Positions 51,562-60,692 of a DNA stretch of 64,000 nucleotides are shown here, piece by piece. The stretch's first letter is position 1. The number at the start of each line of letters is the position of its first letter. The stretch is taken from the NCBI GenBank assembly GCA_020848905.1, contig JADLHG010000067.1, positions 1 to 64,000 on the forward strand. Direction: 5' to 3'. The DNA comes from Deltaproteobacteria bacterium (GTDB taxonomy: Bacteria > Myxococcota_A > Polyangia > GCA-2747355 > JADLHG01). The notes below the pieces were generated by a model that was not told the origin of the DNA, made no database searches, and saw only the letters and a list, made by a program, of their open reading frames with translations. The position numbers and the translations under genes are program-made.

Positions 51562-52575
51562 ATGCGACGCCACCACCTGATCCTCACCCTCGTGGCCCTC
51601 TCGGGCCTCGTGCTCGGCGCGTCCCGCGCGTCCGCCGAGCGCGTCGAGTTCGACCTGCGGGACATCCCCGACCATCCGTGGGCCAAGCCGTACTTCCTCA
51701 CCGAGGGAAAGCACGTGGACGGGGTCTTTTACGACCACATCCCCGTGGATGACCCGCGTCGCCCGACGGTGATGTGGTGGACCTCGGACCTGGCCTCCGT
51801 GGGCTACGACGCCGCGAGCCGCACCTGGACGCTGACCGACAAGCGCGGGCGGACCTACCAGGAGCAGAACCTTTCGGTGCACGAGCCGCTGGCCCGCCAG
51901 ACCTATCGCCTGAGCCCCGAGACGGCCCAGGCCGCGATCGACGGGGTGAAGCACGCGCGCGACCACCTCTACCCCTTCCACTTCGAGATCGATCCCGCGG
52001 CCGCCTCGCCGCTCACCGCCGTGGCCCGGATCGACGACAGCTCGGTGCGCGTGCGCTATCCGCTGCACGAGCTCCTGCACGTGGGCTGGGACCCGCGGCG
52101 CGAGACCTGGCGCCTCACCCCGCGCCGGAGCAACGCGTTCCCGTGCCGCGACGTGACGATCGAGGAGAACGGCCGCCCGGTCTGCCGCTTCAACGAGCTC
52201 GCGCCCGCGGCGCTCATCGCGCGCCTCGGTGAGGGGGGCGTGGCCTTCACGCGCGTGCGTCTCCCCGAGGCCGAGCGGCCGCTCGGCGTGCAGGAGGAGC
52301 TCCGCTTCTCGGTGCGGGACGCGCACGTGCCGTTCCTGCCGGAGCTGCGCGGCGACGGGCAGTACGTGCCGGTCGAGCACCTCGCGTCGCTGCGCTTCGA
52401 TGCCCCGGCGAACGGGTGGGTGGCGCGCTACCGCTCGGGCAACGAGGCGCGGCTGCCGCGGACTTTCACGCTCTGGACCAGCGGCGGCACGATGACCGTC
52501 GGCCCGGGCAAGCTCCCCGCGGCGCTGGGACTGCTTCGGTCGTACGGTGTGACGGCGACGCGCACGGCGCGCTGA
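51562..52575 (+). CDS. Exported hypothetical protein
   Basis: A 337-residue protein with signal peptide (LILTLVALSGLVLGASRASA). The mature part contains Trp/Tyr-rich beta-type segments (TVMWWTSDLASVGYD, HVGWDPRRETWRL, GWVARYRSGNEARLPRTFTL) and only two cysteines. I recognise no family. The ribosome site GGGAGG is six bases before the ATG at 51562. It is 16 bases downstream of the repeat-tail protein, suggesting a joint role at the cell surface. Confidence 0.65.
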   Translation: MRRHHLILTLVALSGLVLGASRASAERVEFDLRDIPDHPWAKPYFLTEGKHVDGVFYDHIPVDDPRRPTVMWWTSDLASVGYDAASRTWTLTDKRGRTYQEQNLSVHEPLARQTYRLSPETAQAAIDGVKHARDHLYPFHFEIDPAAASPLTAVARIDDSSVRVRYPLHELLHVGWDPRRETWRLTPRRSNAFPCRDVTIEENGRPVCRFNELAPAALIARLGEGGVAFTRVRLPEAERPLGVQEELRFSVRDAHVPFLPELRGDGQYVPVEHLASLRFDAPANGWVARYRSGNEARLPRTFTLWTSGGTMTVGPGKLPAALGLLRSYGVTATRTAR

Positions 52576-52599
52576 GACGCGGCCGGGCGGATTCCGGGG

Positions 52600-54195
52600 T
52601 CAGGGCATCGACCGGTCCACCGGGGCCGGCAGGTTCTGCTGGCGGCGCATCATGGCCTCCAGGTCGGCCTCCGAGGTGGTCCCGAGGATGTTGACCTTCG
52701 CGCGCTGCTGGCGGCCGGTCTCCAGGTCCACGGCCTGCACCTGCATGATGCCGTTGGTGTCGATCTCGAAGGTGACCTGGATCTGCACCTGACCCCGTCC
52801 GGCGGCCCGCAATCCTTCCAGCACCAGCTCGCCGAGCGGCTGGTTCTCGGCGAAGACGCGCGATTCCCCCTGGCAGACCTGGATACGGACCACCTGCTGG
52901 TTGTCTTGCCCGGTCGTGAAGCGGCGCGTCTGCTCGAGCGGGATCTGCGCGTTGCGTGGAATGATCGTGTCCGCGTAGCCCCCGACGGTGGCGATGCCGA
53001 GCGCGCGCGGCGTGACGTCGAGCAGCACCGACCCGACGCTCTCCTGCTGGCTACGTCCGAGCGCGGCTCCCTGGATCGCGGCCCCCACCGCGACGACCTC
53101 GTCGGGGTTGATGTCCGTACGCGGCTCGATGTCGAAGTAGGCGCGCACGCCGTCGCGCACGATGGGCATGCGCGTCGTGCCGCCGACGAGCACCACGTCG
53201 TCCACCTGCGTGGCCGCGAGGCGCGCGAGCTTCATCGCCTCGTCGCAGATGAGAAACGACCGCTGCACCAGGTCCCGCGACATGGTGTTCAGCGCTTCGA
53301 CGTTGATCGTGAACGAGAGGTCGAGCGGCTGGCCGGCGTCGCCGTGGGCGATCTCCTGCACCTGGACCACCGCCTTGTTGCGCGACGAGAGCTGGCACTT
53401 GACCTGCTCGGCCACGCCCCGCAGGCGCGCCATGGCCGCCTCGTGGTAGCTCAGGTCCACGCGCGTCTGCTCGAGGAAGTTCTTCACCATGTATTCCACG
53501 ACGCGCACGTCGATGTCGTCGCCGCCGAGGAAGCTGTCGCCCGCGGTGGAGAGCACCTCGAAGACGCGGTCGTTGAGCTGGAGCGCCGTCACGTCGAAGG
53601 TGCCGCCGCCGAAGTCGTAGATCACGATCCGGCTCGTCATCCCCCGGCCGTAGCCGTAGGCCAGCGCCGCGGCGGTGGGCTCGTTCAGGATGCGGAGCAC
53701 GTTGAGCCCCGCGATGCGTCCCGCGGCGCGCGTGGCCTCGCGCTGCGCGTCGTCGAAGTTGGCCGGCACGGTGATCACCGCGTTCGTGACCTTCTGCCCC
53801 AGGTACTCCTCGGCGACGCCCACCACGTAGCGCAGCACCATCGCCGAGATCTCGGGGATGGCGAAGGACTGGCCGCGGGCCACCACCATGGCCTGCTGGT
53901 TCTCCCCCTCCACCACCTGATAGGGAAGCCGCTTGATGGCGTCCTGCACCGCCTGGGTGCGGAAGTTCCGCCCGATCAGGCGCTTCGCCGAGTAGATGGT
54001 GTTCTTGCCGTCCACGATGCGGCGTCGCTTGGCCTCCTGCCCCACGAGCGTCGCGCCGTTCGGATGGAAGGAGATGACCGACGGATGGATGCGCCGCCCC
54101 TGCGCGTCGGGGATCACGATGGCGTGGCTGTCCTGCACCACCGCCACGACGCTGTTCGACGTGCCGAGATCGATGCCTACGACGGGTTCGTCCAT
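52600..54195 (-). CDS. Hsp70/DnaK-like chaperone lacking the helical lid
   Basis: A 531-residue Hsp70 paralogue. The ATPase domain is complete: [16 protein letters not shown], the [12 protein letters not shown] phosphate loop, [12 protein letters not shown] and [13 protein letters not shown]. The beta substrate domain is present ([36 protein letters not shown]). The sequence stops soon after the beta domain, about 100 residues short of DnaK, so most of the alpha lid and the EEVD-like tail are missing. It may act as a specialised regulator rather than a general folding chaperone. ATG at 54195 is used; 32 upstream in-frame residues are low complexity. No grpE or dnaJ is adjacent, and a J-protein lies at 46 kb. 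Confidence 0.88.
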   Translation of the reverse strand: MDEPVVGIDLGTSNSVVAVVQDSHAIVIPDAQGRRIHPSVISFHPNGATLVGQEAKRRRIVDGKNTIYSAKRLIGRNFRTQAVQDAIKRLPYQVVEGENQQAMVVARGQSFAIPEISAMVLRYVVGVAEEYLGQKVTNAVITVPANFDDAQREATRAAGRIAGLNVLRILNEPTAAALAYGYGRGMTSRIVIYDFGGGTFDVTALQLNDRVFEVLSTAGDSFLGGDDIDVRVVEYMVKNFLEQTRVDLSYHEAAMARLRGVAEQVKCQLSSRNKAVVQVQEIAHGDAGQPLDLSFTINVEALNTMSRDLVQRSFLICDEAMKLARLAATQVDDVVLVGGTTRMPIVRDGVRAYFDIEPRTDINPDEVVAVGAAIQGAALGRSQQESVGSVLLDVTPRALGIATVGGYADTIIPRNAQIPLEQTRRFTTGQDNQQVVRIQVCQGESRVFAENQPLGELVLEGLRAAGRGQVQIQVTFEIDTNGIMQVQAVDLETGRQQRAKVNILGTTSEADLEAMMRRQQNLPAPVDRSMP

Positions 54196-54308
54196 GGTGC
54201 CGTCTGCGCTCTGGCGAGACCGCCGGGGGGGGCGGTGCCTGCCTGAAGGAGTCCTAACCTGCGATCCTACTTCACCGCTCGCGCCGCTCAAAGTATGCTC
54301 CGCGGCTC

Positions 54309-56342
54309 ATGCGTGCCCAAGGCGAAAAACACGAGGCACCGGCGGTGCGGGTGGGGCCGAGCGGGCTTCTGCTCGAGCGACCCGGCCAGAGCACCGAGAC
54401 GCTCCCCTTCCTGGCCGGGTCGATGCACTACTTCCGGCTGCAGCCCGCGGCGTGGGGCAAGTGCCTCGACCATTTCCGCCAGCTCGAGCTGCCGATCGTG
54501 GACACCTACGTGCCGTGGGCCGTGCACGAGCGCGAGCCGGGGCGCTACGACTTCGAAGGGGCCCCGTCCGAGGCCGGCTACCAGACGGACCTGCGCGGTT
54601 TCCTCGAGGCCTGCGCCCAGTGGGGACTGAAGGTCGTCTTGCGCCCCGGACCGCAGGTCAACGCCGAGCTCACCGCCTTCGGTCTCCCCACGCGCGTCCT
54701 CGCGGAGCCGGAGTGCCTCGCCGTCGGCGGCGGCGGGAGTCCCGTCTGGCTCGGCGTGCCGCCGCGGGCCTTCCCCGTCCCCTCGTACGCGAGCGAGCGG
54801 TATCACGCGCTCGCGGGCGACTGGCTCGCGGCGTTCGCGCGCTTCGTTGCGCCGTACGCCTGGCCCGACGGGCCCGTGGTGGGCGTGCAGGTGGACAACG
54901 AGGCCACCTTCTTCTTTCGCACCGCAGCCTACGACCAGGATTACCACCCGGACGCGCTCGCGCTCCATCGCCGCTACCTCGCCGAGCGCTACGGTGGGGC
55001 GCTCCCCGCCGGCTACGGCGCGGGCGCGACGGCGGCCTCCGTCGAGGCGCCGCGCAAGCTGGACGCCACGCGCCCCGAGGAGCTCGTGCGCCACCTGGAC
55101 TGGGTGGCGTTCAAGGAATGGATGCTGCTCCGGGCGCTCGAGCGCTGGGGGGGGCTCCTTCGCGCCGAGGGCCTCGCGCACCTGCCGCTCCTGCACAACT
55201 TCCCCGCCACCGAGTTCGGCGAAGCCTGCAGCCTCGCCGCGGCCGAGCGCGCGGTGGACGTGGCGGGGCTCGACCTCTACCTGCGTCGCCGCGACTACGC
55301 GACCGTGCGGCGGCACCTCGCGCACCTCGCGGGTTCGAGCCGGCTGCCGGTGGTCAGCGAGCTCGGCTGGGGGGGCTGGCTCTGGTGGTGGCCCCAGGCG
55401 CTCGAGGACCAGCTCCACACCGCGCTCGCCGCGCTGATGCACGGCGCGAAGGGCTTCAACCTCTACATGCTCGTCGAGCGGGACCGCTGGTACGGCGCTC
55501 CGGTGAGTCCCGACGGGCGGCCGCGGAGCGAGCGGTACACGACGACCCGGCAGCTCGTCTCGGCCGTCCGGCAGTGCGCGCTCCCCGAGCTGTCGCGGCG
55601 CGTGGAGGTCGGCCTCGTGCGCGTGCGCGAATACCGCCACCTGGCGCTCTGCGCGAGCCTCGCCGACCCGCTGCCGCTGATGGGGCTATCGCTCTTCGGG
55701 CTCTCGGGCGACGAGCTCTGCACCGAGGAGGATTTCGGTCTGGGGGGCCCGGTGCAGGTGGAGCACGAGCGCTACGTGCACGCCGCGGAGGTGGCGCTCG
55801 ACCACCTCCGGCTCCCCTACCACCACGTCGAGTCGGATGCCGGTCCCGAGGCCCTTCTGCGCTACAAGCTGCTCGTGGTGCCGCTCTTCGACTTCGCCGA
55901 CGCGGAGCTGCTCGCGCGGCTCGGGGACTACGTCGAGCGAGGGGGCGCCCTGCTCGTGGGGCCGAGGTGGCCCTCGCGGGATCGCACCATGCAGCCGCTC
56001 GCCTGCCTGATGCCCGCGCACACGCTCGCGGCGGAGGAGGACCTCGCCGAGGCGCTCGAGGAGCTCGCGGCGCAGCTCGAGCTGGCGCGCGACCCGGTCC
56101 CCGACGCCGAGGAGGTCGAGCTCGTGCTCTACACCGACGGAGAGCGACCGCGAGCACTCTTTCTGGCCAACCGCAGCGACGCGAGCGTGACGACGCGCCT
56201 CCGCGCGCTCGAGGGGGCGGGGCTGCGCATGTGGGACGCGCTCACGGGCGAGCCCGTCAACCCGCGGCTGGTGCACGTCGAGGCGAACGCGGTGCGGATG
56301 CTCTGCTGCGCGCCGCGCGAGCTCGGCGAGGGTGCGCCATGA
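54309..56342 (+). CDS. GH35-like beta-galactosidase-type glycoside hydrolase
   Basis: A 677-residue cytoplasmic enzyme (no signal peptide) with the TIM barrel of glycoside hydrolase family 35. It has AGSMHYFRLQPAAWGKCLDH, VDTYVPWAVHEREPGRYDF and LKVVLRPGPQVNAE, with the likely acid/base Glu 198 in VGVQVDNEA and nucleophile Glu 351 in VVSELGWGGW. Beyond about residue 400 a glutamine-amidotransferase-like fold (YKLLVVPLFDFADAELLARL) recalls GH42 enzymes. It probably removes terminal galactose or a related sugar. It overlaps the next gene by ATGA and is divergent from the Hsp70 gene. Confidence 0.82.
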   Translation: MRAQGEKHEAPAVRVGPSGLLLERPGQSTETLPFLAGSMHYFRLQPAAWGKCLDHFRQLELPIVDTYVPWAVHEREPGRYDFEGAPSEAGYQTDLRGFLEACAQWGLKVVLRPGPQVNAELTAFGLPTRVLAEPECLAVGGGGSPVWLGVPPRAFPVPSYASERYHALAGDWLAAFARFVAPYAWPDGPVVGVQVDNEATFFFRTAAYDQDYHPDALALHRRYLAERYGGALPAGYGAGATAASVEAPRKLDATRPEELVRHLDWVAFKEWMLLRALERWGGLLRAEGLAHLPLLHNFPATEFGEACSLAAAERAVDVAGLDLYLRRRDYATVRRHLAHLAGSSRLPVVSELGWGGWLWWWPQALEDQLHTALAALMHGAKGFNLYMLVERDRWYGAPVSPDGRPRSERYTTTRQLVSAVRQCALPELSRRVEVGLVRVREYRHLALCASLADPLPLMGLSLFGLSGDELCTEEDFGLGGPVQVEHERYVHAAEVALDHLRLPYHHVESDAGPEALLRYKLLVVPLFDFADAELLARLGDYVERGGALLVGPRWPSRDRTMQPLACLMPAHTLAAEEDLAEALEELAAQLELARDPVPDAEEVELVLYTDGERPRALFLANRSDASVTTRLRALEGAGLRMWDALTGEPVNPRLVHVEANAVRMLCCAPRELGEGAP

Positions 56343-57406
56343 TCGCCAAAGAGCTGCGCATCGTGGACATCGACCCCCAGCACCTGGCGAACCTCTATCG
56401 CCTGGTGGACCCGCCCGGGGGCTCGGACACCATGCCTCCGGGGTTTCTGGATCGCCTCGCCCCGCCGCCGCCGGGCAAAGAGAAGGACGCGCTCTATCAG
56501 GGGCGGCAGCGGCCGGTCCTGGCCTTCACGCGCCGGGGCCAGGTGCTGCGCGTGGTGCAGCTCGGCGGCGGCACTCTGCCCGCGACCTCGTTGCGCTCGG
56601 CGGCGCCGACCGACCTGAAGGCCTTCCGCACGGCGCACAACCTGCCGCTGGTCGTGGCGGTGGACGTGGACGAGCTCCCCGGGCTCCTCGCGCAGGCGCA
56701 GAACAAGGTACGCCTCGACGAGGATCTGGTCGCGCAGGCGCTCTCTGCGCTGCGGGTGCTGAGCGACGCGCTCGGCGGGGCGATTCACGTCGAGCCGCGG
56801 CTCTGGGAGGCGCTGCCGATCCCCCCCTACGAGCTGCTCCAGGCCACCTTCGACCGGCTGCTCCCCGACGACCGCAGCTTCGTCTTCTACGTCGTGGATC
56901 GCGGGCGCATCTGGACCTCGCTCATCGTGCGCAAGCGGCAGGGCGACATCGATCTGGTCACCACGCACCTCTCCATCGCCGAGCAGGTGCCCTTCTCGAC
57001 CATCCGCCAGGACGCGCCCAAGATCGTGGCGGCGGTGACGAAGCGCTTCGCCCCGCCGCACGCGGCGATCTTCGTGCCGCTCGGGGTCTGGCACCAGCTC
57101 CTCGCGGGGGACCGCTCGATCGTGGCGCGCTCGATGGCCGCGCGTCAGACGGTGATCGACCCCGCCCCGCCGTGGCTTCTGGCCATCGTGGGGGGCGGCG
57201 CGGTCTCCGAGGCGGCCACGCGCTCGGCGCAGCTCGTGGGAAAGTTCCTCTCCTCGACGGGGATCGGCGGTCGCCTCTTCTCGGGGGGCGCCGAGAAGCT
57301 CGTGCAGACGATGGCCAACCCGCTCGAGGCGCTCGGGCTGGACCCCTGGGAGCTCTTGCGCTGGGCGCGCGACTGGGCCCGGCGCATCCGCCTCGACCAT
57401 CCATAG
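56339..57406 (+). CDS. Conserved-looking hypothetical protein coupled to the GH35-like gene
   Basis: A 355-residue protein that I do not recognise. It has no signal peptide and no transmembrane segments beyond a mildly hydrophobic stretch (PPWLLAIVGGGAVSE). Segments such as PLVVAVDVDELPGLLAQAQN and RSFVFYVVDRGRIWTSLIVR look like alternating beta strands and helices of an alpha/beta fold. The ATGA overlap with the glycosidase gene indicates coupled translation, but sugar-binding motifs are not evident. The coding frame is supported by codon usage and by the absence of a better frame. Confidence 0.65.
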   Translation: MIAKELRIVDIDPQHLANLYRLVDPPGGSDTMPPGFLDRLAPPPPGKEKDALYQGRQRPVLAFTRRGQVLRVVQLGGGTLPATSLRSAAPTDLKAFRTAHNLPLVVAVDVDELPGLLAQAQNKVRLDEDLVAQALSALRVLSDALGGAIHVEPRLWEALPIPPYELLQATFDRLLPDDRSFVFYVVDRGRIWTSLIVRKRQGDIDLVTTHLSIAEQVPFSTIRQDAPKIVAAVTKRFAPPHAAIFVPLGVWHQLLAGDRSIVARSMAARQTVIDPAPPWLLAIVGGGAVSEAATRSAQLVGKFLSSTGIGGRLFSGGAEKLVQTMANPLEALGLDPWELLRWARDWARRIRLDHP

Positions 57407-57408
57407 CG

Positions 57409-58230
57409 CTAGAGCGTCCCCTCCATCGTCAGCCCGTCCGCGAAGCGCAGCTCGTAGTGTAGCCGCACCTTCTCGAGGCGGGTCCGGCAGGGCGTCTCGC
57501 TGAGCGTCACGCTCCCCGAGGTGGCGCAGAGGGGCTCGTGCGGCGTGCAGTCCCGGGGAGCGTCAGTTCCCCGGACGCGGCAGGCGCGGGCCTTGCCGAG
57601 CGCCAGGTCCACCTCCACCTCCAGGACCCAGCCGTAGAGGAACGAGGTCGCGCCGACGATGGCCACGAACGTGCCGGGGAGCCGGCGCTGGACGATGTCC
57701 ACCCGCTCGCCGAAGCACGGGTTGTCTCCGGCGTGGCACTCGACGCTGCAGCCCCGGCAGGTGCGCGTGTTCCCGGCCGCGACGACCACCGGATCGATCG
57801 TGGCCGGGAGCACCAGGGCCCGCTCGCGGTTCCAGGGGGCGTCGCCGTAGGCGTAGCGAAACTGCGACATCGCGCGGTCCACCTCGTCGGGCGGACAGCT
57901 CTTGCCCTGGCACGGGCAGTTCGCCGCGTTCATCGGCGTCTGGTACGCCCCGCGCGGCTTTCCGTCGGAAAACCAGAGGCAGCGGCGGGGTCCGCAGAGG
58001 AGCTTCGGCGCGACGGGGCCCGGGCAGCTCGCGAAGGTGGCGCCCACGAAGCAGCCCGCGAGGCCTTCGGGGTCGGGCGCGCACGGGCCGAGGTCGCCTA
58101 TCGGCGTCGCCGCGTCCGCGCCTCCGTCGGGGAGCGGTCCCTGCCGCGCGCCGCACGCGACGAGCACGAGGCCCGCGCAGGACAGGACGACCGCCAGATG
58201 GACGACGCGCGCCGCGCGAATACGGTGCAT
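57409..58230 (-). CDS. Predicted cysteine-rich lipoprotein
   Basis: A 273-residue lipoprotein with lipobox LVLVAC (about residues 20-25) and an Asp/Gly/Ala tether (LPDGGADAATPIGD). The mature part has more than a dozen cysteines in pairs (CPCQGKSC, CRGCSVEC), implying a disulfide-bonded fold. I recognise no domain. ATG at 58230 is chosen because it starts the basic signal region and a G-rich segment (GTGGGGGGTC) precedes it. Its 3' end lies three bases from the end of the convergent gene. Confidence 0.65.
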   Translation of the reverse strand: MHRIRAARVVHLAVVLSCAGLVLVACGARQGPLPDGGADAATPIGDLGPCAPDPEGLAGCFVGATFASCPGPVAPKLLCGPRRCLWFSDGKPRGAYQTPMNAANCPCQGKSCPPDEVDRAMSQFRYAYGDAPWNRERALVLPATIDPVVVAAGNTRTCRGCSVECHAGDNPCFGERVDIVQRRLPGTFVAIVGATSFLYGWVLEVEVDLALGKARACRVRGTDAPRDCTPHEPLCATSGSVTLSETPCRTRLEKVRLHYELRFADGLTMEGTL

Positions 58231-58281
58231 GAGACCCCCCACGGATCGGACGACTAGACTGAGTCTAGCCGCGCGGGGAGC

Positions 58282-58881
58282 CTACCGGTAGTGCAGGTAG
58301 CCGAACTTGGTGCCGAAGATCGGCCACGAGGGGGGCTTGATGGGTACGAGCTCGCCGTTATCGTCCTGGATGAAGAGCTTCTGATAGTGCCGGCCGTCGG
58401 GGCGGAGGATGCGGTCGGTCTTCTCCTTTTGCGCCTGCTCGTCGGCCGTGAGGCGTCGCGGGTCGGTCTGGCGACCGCGGTAGGGCTTCACCTCGAGGGC
58501 GGCCACGACGTAGCGGAAGCTGAAGGGCCCGATGCCGATGCGCGGGCTCAGGGCCACGAGGTCCATGCGGCGCGCCTCGCCGGTCCGGCGGTCGCGGGCC
58601 CACTCGCCGTTGGCGGTGAGCAAGTACTTCTGCGTCTGCACCTTCGAGGCGAAGTAGCGCAGCCGCGTGGGGATCATGGCCCAGGCCTCGCGCCGCGAGC
58701 CGTTCAAGCGGTTGCGCTCCCGCTGCGCGCGCGCCTTCGCCTGGGGCGATGGCCAGTGGAAGAAGGTCTTCGCGTAGGAGAGCGCCCAGCCGAGCGGCCC
58801 CGCCTCGGCGGTGGCCGGCGTGCCGACGAGGAGCGCGAGGGCGAGAGTGACTCCGAGGACGCGCACGAAGGATTGCCGCAT
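58282..58881 (-). CDS. Exported hypothetical protein
   Basis: A 199-residue protein with signal peptide (LGVTLALALLVGTPATAEA). The mature part has basic and aromatic segments (KTFFHWPSPQAKARAQRERN, PFSFRYVVAALEVKPYRGRQ, KLFIQDDNGELVPIKPPSWP). No family was recognised and it has no cysteines. It lies 51 bases upstream of the lipoprotein gene on the same strand and may share a transcript with it. Confidence 0.6.
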   Translation of the reverse strand: MRQSFVRVLGVTLALALLVGTPATAEAGPLGWALSYAKTFFHWPSPQAKARAQRERNRLNGSRREAWAMIPTRLRYFASKVQTQKYLLTANGEWARDRRTGEARRMDLVALSPRIGIGPFSFRYVVAALEVKPYRGRQTDPRRLTADEQAQKEKTDRILRPDGRHYQKLFIQDDNGELVPIKPPSWPIFGTKFGYLHYR

Positions 58882-59043
58882 GCGAGGCGCCAGAGCACCA
58901 TCCGTGCCAGGGACAACCTCAAGGACTCTCGGCCCTTACGGCTCGTGCCGGATCGCTCGTTTTGCGCGGGCCGCACGCGTGCGCCTCGCGTTTTCGGAGA
59001 GGGTGTTCTCACGCGCCGCCGCGCCGCGGGCGCGCTCCTCGAC

Positions 59044-60474
59044 CTACCGCGTGGTGCAAACGATGTGGGTGAACTGAATGAGCCGCTTGGGCGCGTTCAT
59101 CCAGGTCAGCGCGAACTTTCCCCCCACCGAGATCATGTTCGGATAGGCGGCGGTGCCGTCCTTTTCGGTGGAGACGGTCACGAGCCCGCAGTCGGGACTC
59201 TCGCTGGTCAGGCAGCTCTTGCCGTCGGGGAGGAGCGGCTTGCCGCCGTCGTCGATGAGCGCGAAGACAAGCTTCGAGCCGTCGGCGCCGCACCGGTCCT
59301 GCCAGGCCACGGCGTAGCGCTCGCCGTTGAAGGCCACGGTCGGCGTGCAGGGGTTGCCGAAGGTGGTCACGGTCTGGCTGGCGAGGAGCTCCCCGGCCCG
59401 CGTGACCCGCGCGAAGCGAATCGAGCCGTTGTCCTTGTCGGGGTTGTCGGAGTAGGCGACGCCGAACTCCGGCCCGGCCCACACCAGGTCCGGCGCCGAG
59501 GCAGCGAGACCGCGGTTGACCGCCAGCGTCTTCTCCTCGGTGAGCACGCGGCCGTCCGCGGCCACGAGCGCGAAGAAGAGCTCGCTCGCGCCGAGGTCGG
59601 CCAGGTCGCGCCACACCATCGCGTACTTGGTGCCGTCGAAGGAGGAGACGGGGGTGGCCGGATGGGGCCGCGACGTGTCGGTGGTGATGCGCTGCTCGGG
59701 GAGCACCTGCGTCCCGTCCAGCTTCACGACCTTCATGAAGACGTCGTAGCGCCCCTCCTCGGGGCCGCCGGGGAAGGTCGGCGGCTTCACGTTGCGCCCG
59801 TCGCGCCAGGTCACGGCGAGCGAGGTCGTCTTCGCGCGCCCCTCGAGGCCCAGGAAACCCGGGCGCACGAGGTGCGGCGAGCTCGCGTACATCGCCGAGA
59901 GGAGGTGCACCTCGCCACACCCCGGCGCGGTGCACGGGGCGGTGCCGGCCAGGCGCTGGCCCTTGGCGTTCACTCGCGCGAGGACGAGCGCGCGCTTGTC
60001 TCCCGACTGCCGCCGGTCGGCCCATACCACGGCGAAGCCGTCGGGCACGCCGGCGATCCCCACCGGGTCGGCCGGGTTGGCGGTCCCCTTCTCGGTGAGG
60101 GCGAGCGGCTTGCCGACCGGTTCCCCCTCCGCGTCGAAGAGCGCGAGCATCGGCTGCGTGGCGTATTGGCCCCCGTTCGCGAGGTCCTGGGCCCAGGCGA
60201 TCCCGTAGACCCCCTCCGACCAGGCCAGGCGCGGCATCCAGCCCGCCCGACCGCTCGCTTCCTGGTGCACCACGCGCGTCCCGACCGGCTTGCAGTTCGA
60301 ACCGATCTTGCCGATGCGGTAGTCGCGCCCCGCGCCTCCGTCGCGTGCGCTCCCCCAGTCGCCGGTGCCGCTGTCCCTGAGCGGGAGGGTCTTCTCCGCG
60401 CAGCCCAGCGCGAGCAGCAGCGTGGCCGCCCCGACGAACGGCAAGGAGCAGCGAAGTGGTCGGGCGCGTCGCAT
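59044..60474 (-). CDS. Predicted beta-propeller lipoprotein
   Basis: A 476-residue lipoprotein with lipobox LALGC (about 21-25), an Asp/Gly/Ala linker (RDSGTGDWGSARDGGAG) and a long repetitive beta domain. Recurring blade-like units have the form GxYGIAWAQD, GFAVVWADRR, TSLAVTWRDGR, KYAMVWRD, EFGVAYSD, RYAVAWQDR and KFALTWMN. Seven such W-x-D/N units suggest a sialidase-like or WD-type propeller, possibly for ligand binding. The Asp-box SxDxGxTW motif itself is not seen, so sialidase activity is not claimed. Confidence 0.72.
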   Translation of the reverse strand: MRRARPLRCSLPFVGAATLLLALGCAEKTLPLRDSGTGDWGSARDGGAGRDYRIGKIGSNCKPVGTRVVHQEASGRAGWMPRLAWSEGVYGIAWAQDLANGGQYATQPMLALFDAEGEPVGKPLALTEKGTANPADPVGIAGVPDGFAVVWADRRQSGDKRALVLARVNAKGQRLAGTAPCTAPGCGEVHLLSAMYASSPHLVRPGFLGLEGRAKTTSLAVTWRDGRNVKPPTFPGGPEEGRYDVFMKVVKLDGTQVLPEQRITTDTSRPHPATPVSSFDGTKYAMVWRDLADLGASELFFALVAADGRVLTEEKTLAVNRGLAASAPDLVWAGPEFGVAYSDNPDKDNGSIRFARVTRAGELLASQTVTTFGNPCTPTVAFNGERYAVAWQDRCGADGSKLVFALIDDGGKPLLPDGKSCLTSESPDCGLVTVSTEKDGTAAYPNMISVGGKFALTWMNAPKRLIQFTHIVCTTR

Positions 60475-60692
60475 GTGCTATCCCTTGGCCGCGTGAGACG
60501 CGGCACCCGAGTACCAGAGAGAACGGCGTCGGGCGGGGAACTCATTCCGGACCGCTGCCCCGCGTTCGCGCCACCCCTACCCTACGGCTTCGGCGGGGCC
60601 GGCTCAACTCCGGTCGCGCCGCGCTCCGCTGGCAGCGCCGTCGCCGTCCTCGGCTCGCCCGGGCTCTGCGCATGGCGTATAGTGACCGACCC

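Noticed and set aside
53996-56338. Long plus-strand extension upstream of the 355-residue protein
   Set aside because: It overlaps the GH35-like gene in a different frame and is Arg/Ala/Gly shadow sequence. The ATGA at 56339 is the natural start.
59044-60474. Sialidase function for the propeller lipoprotein
   Set aside because: Blade-like repeats are visible, but Asp-boxes and the catalytic Arg triad and Tyr/Glu pair were not found.
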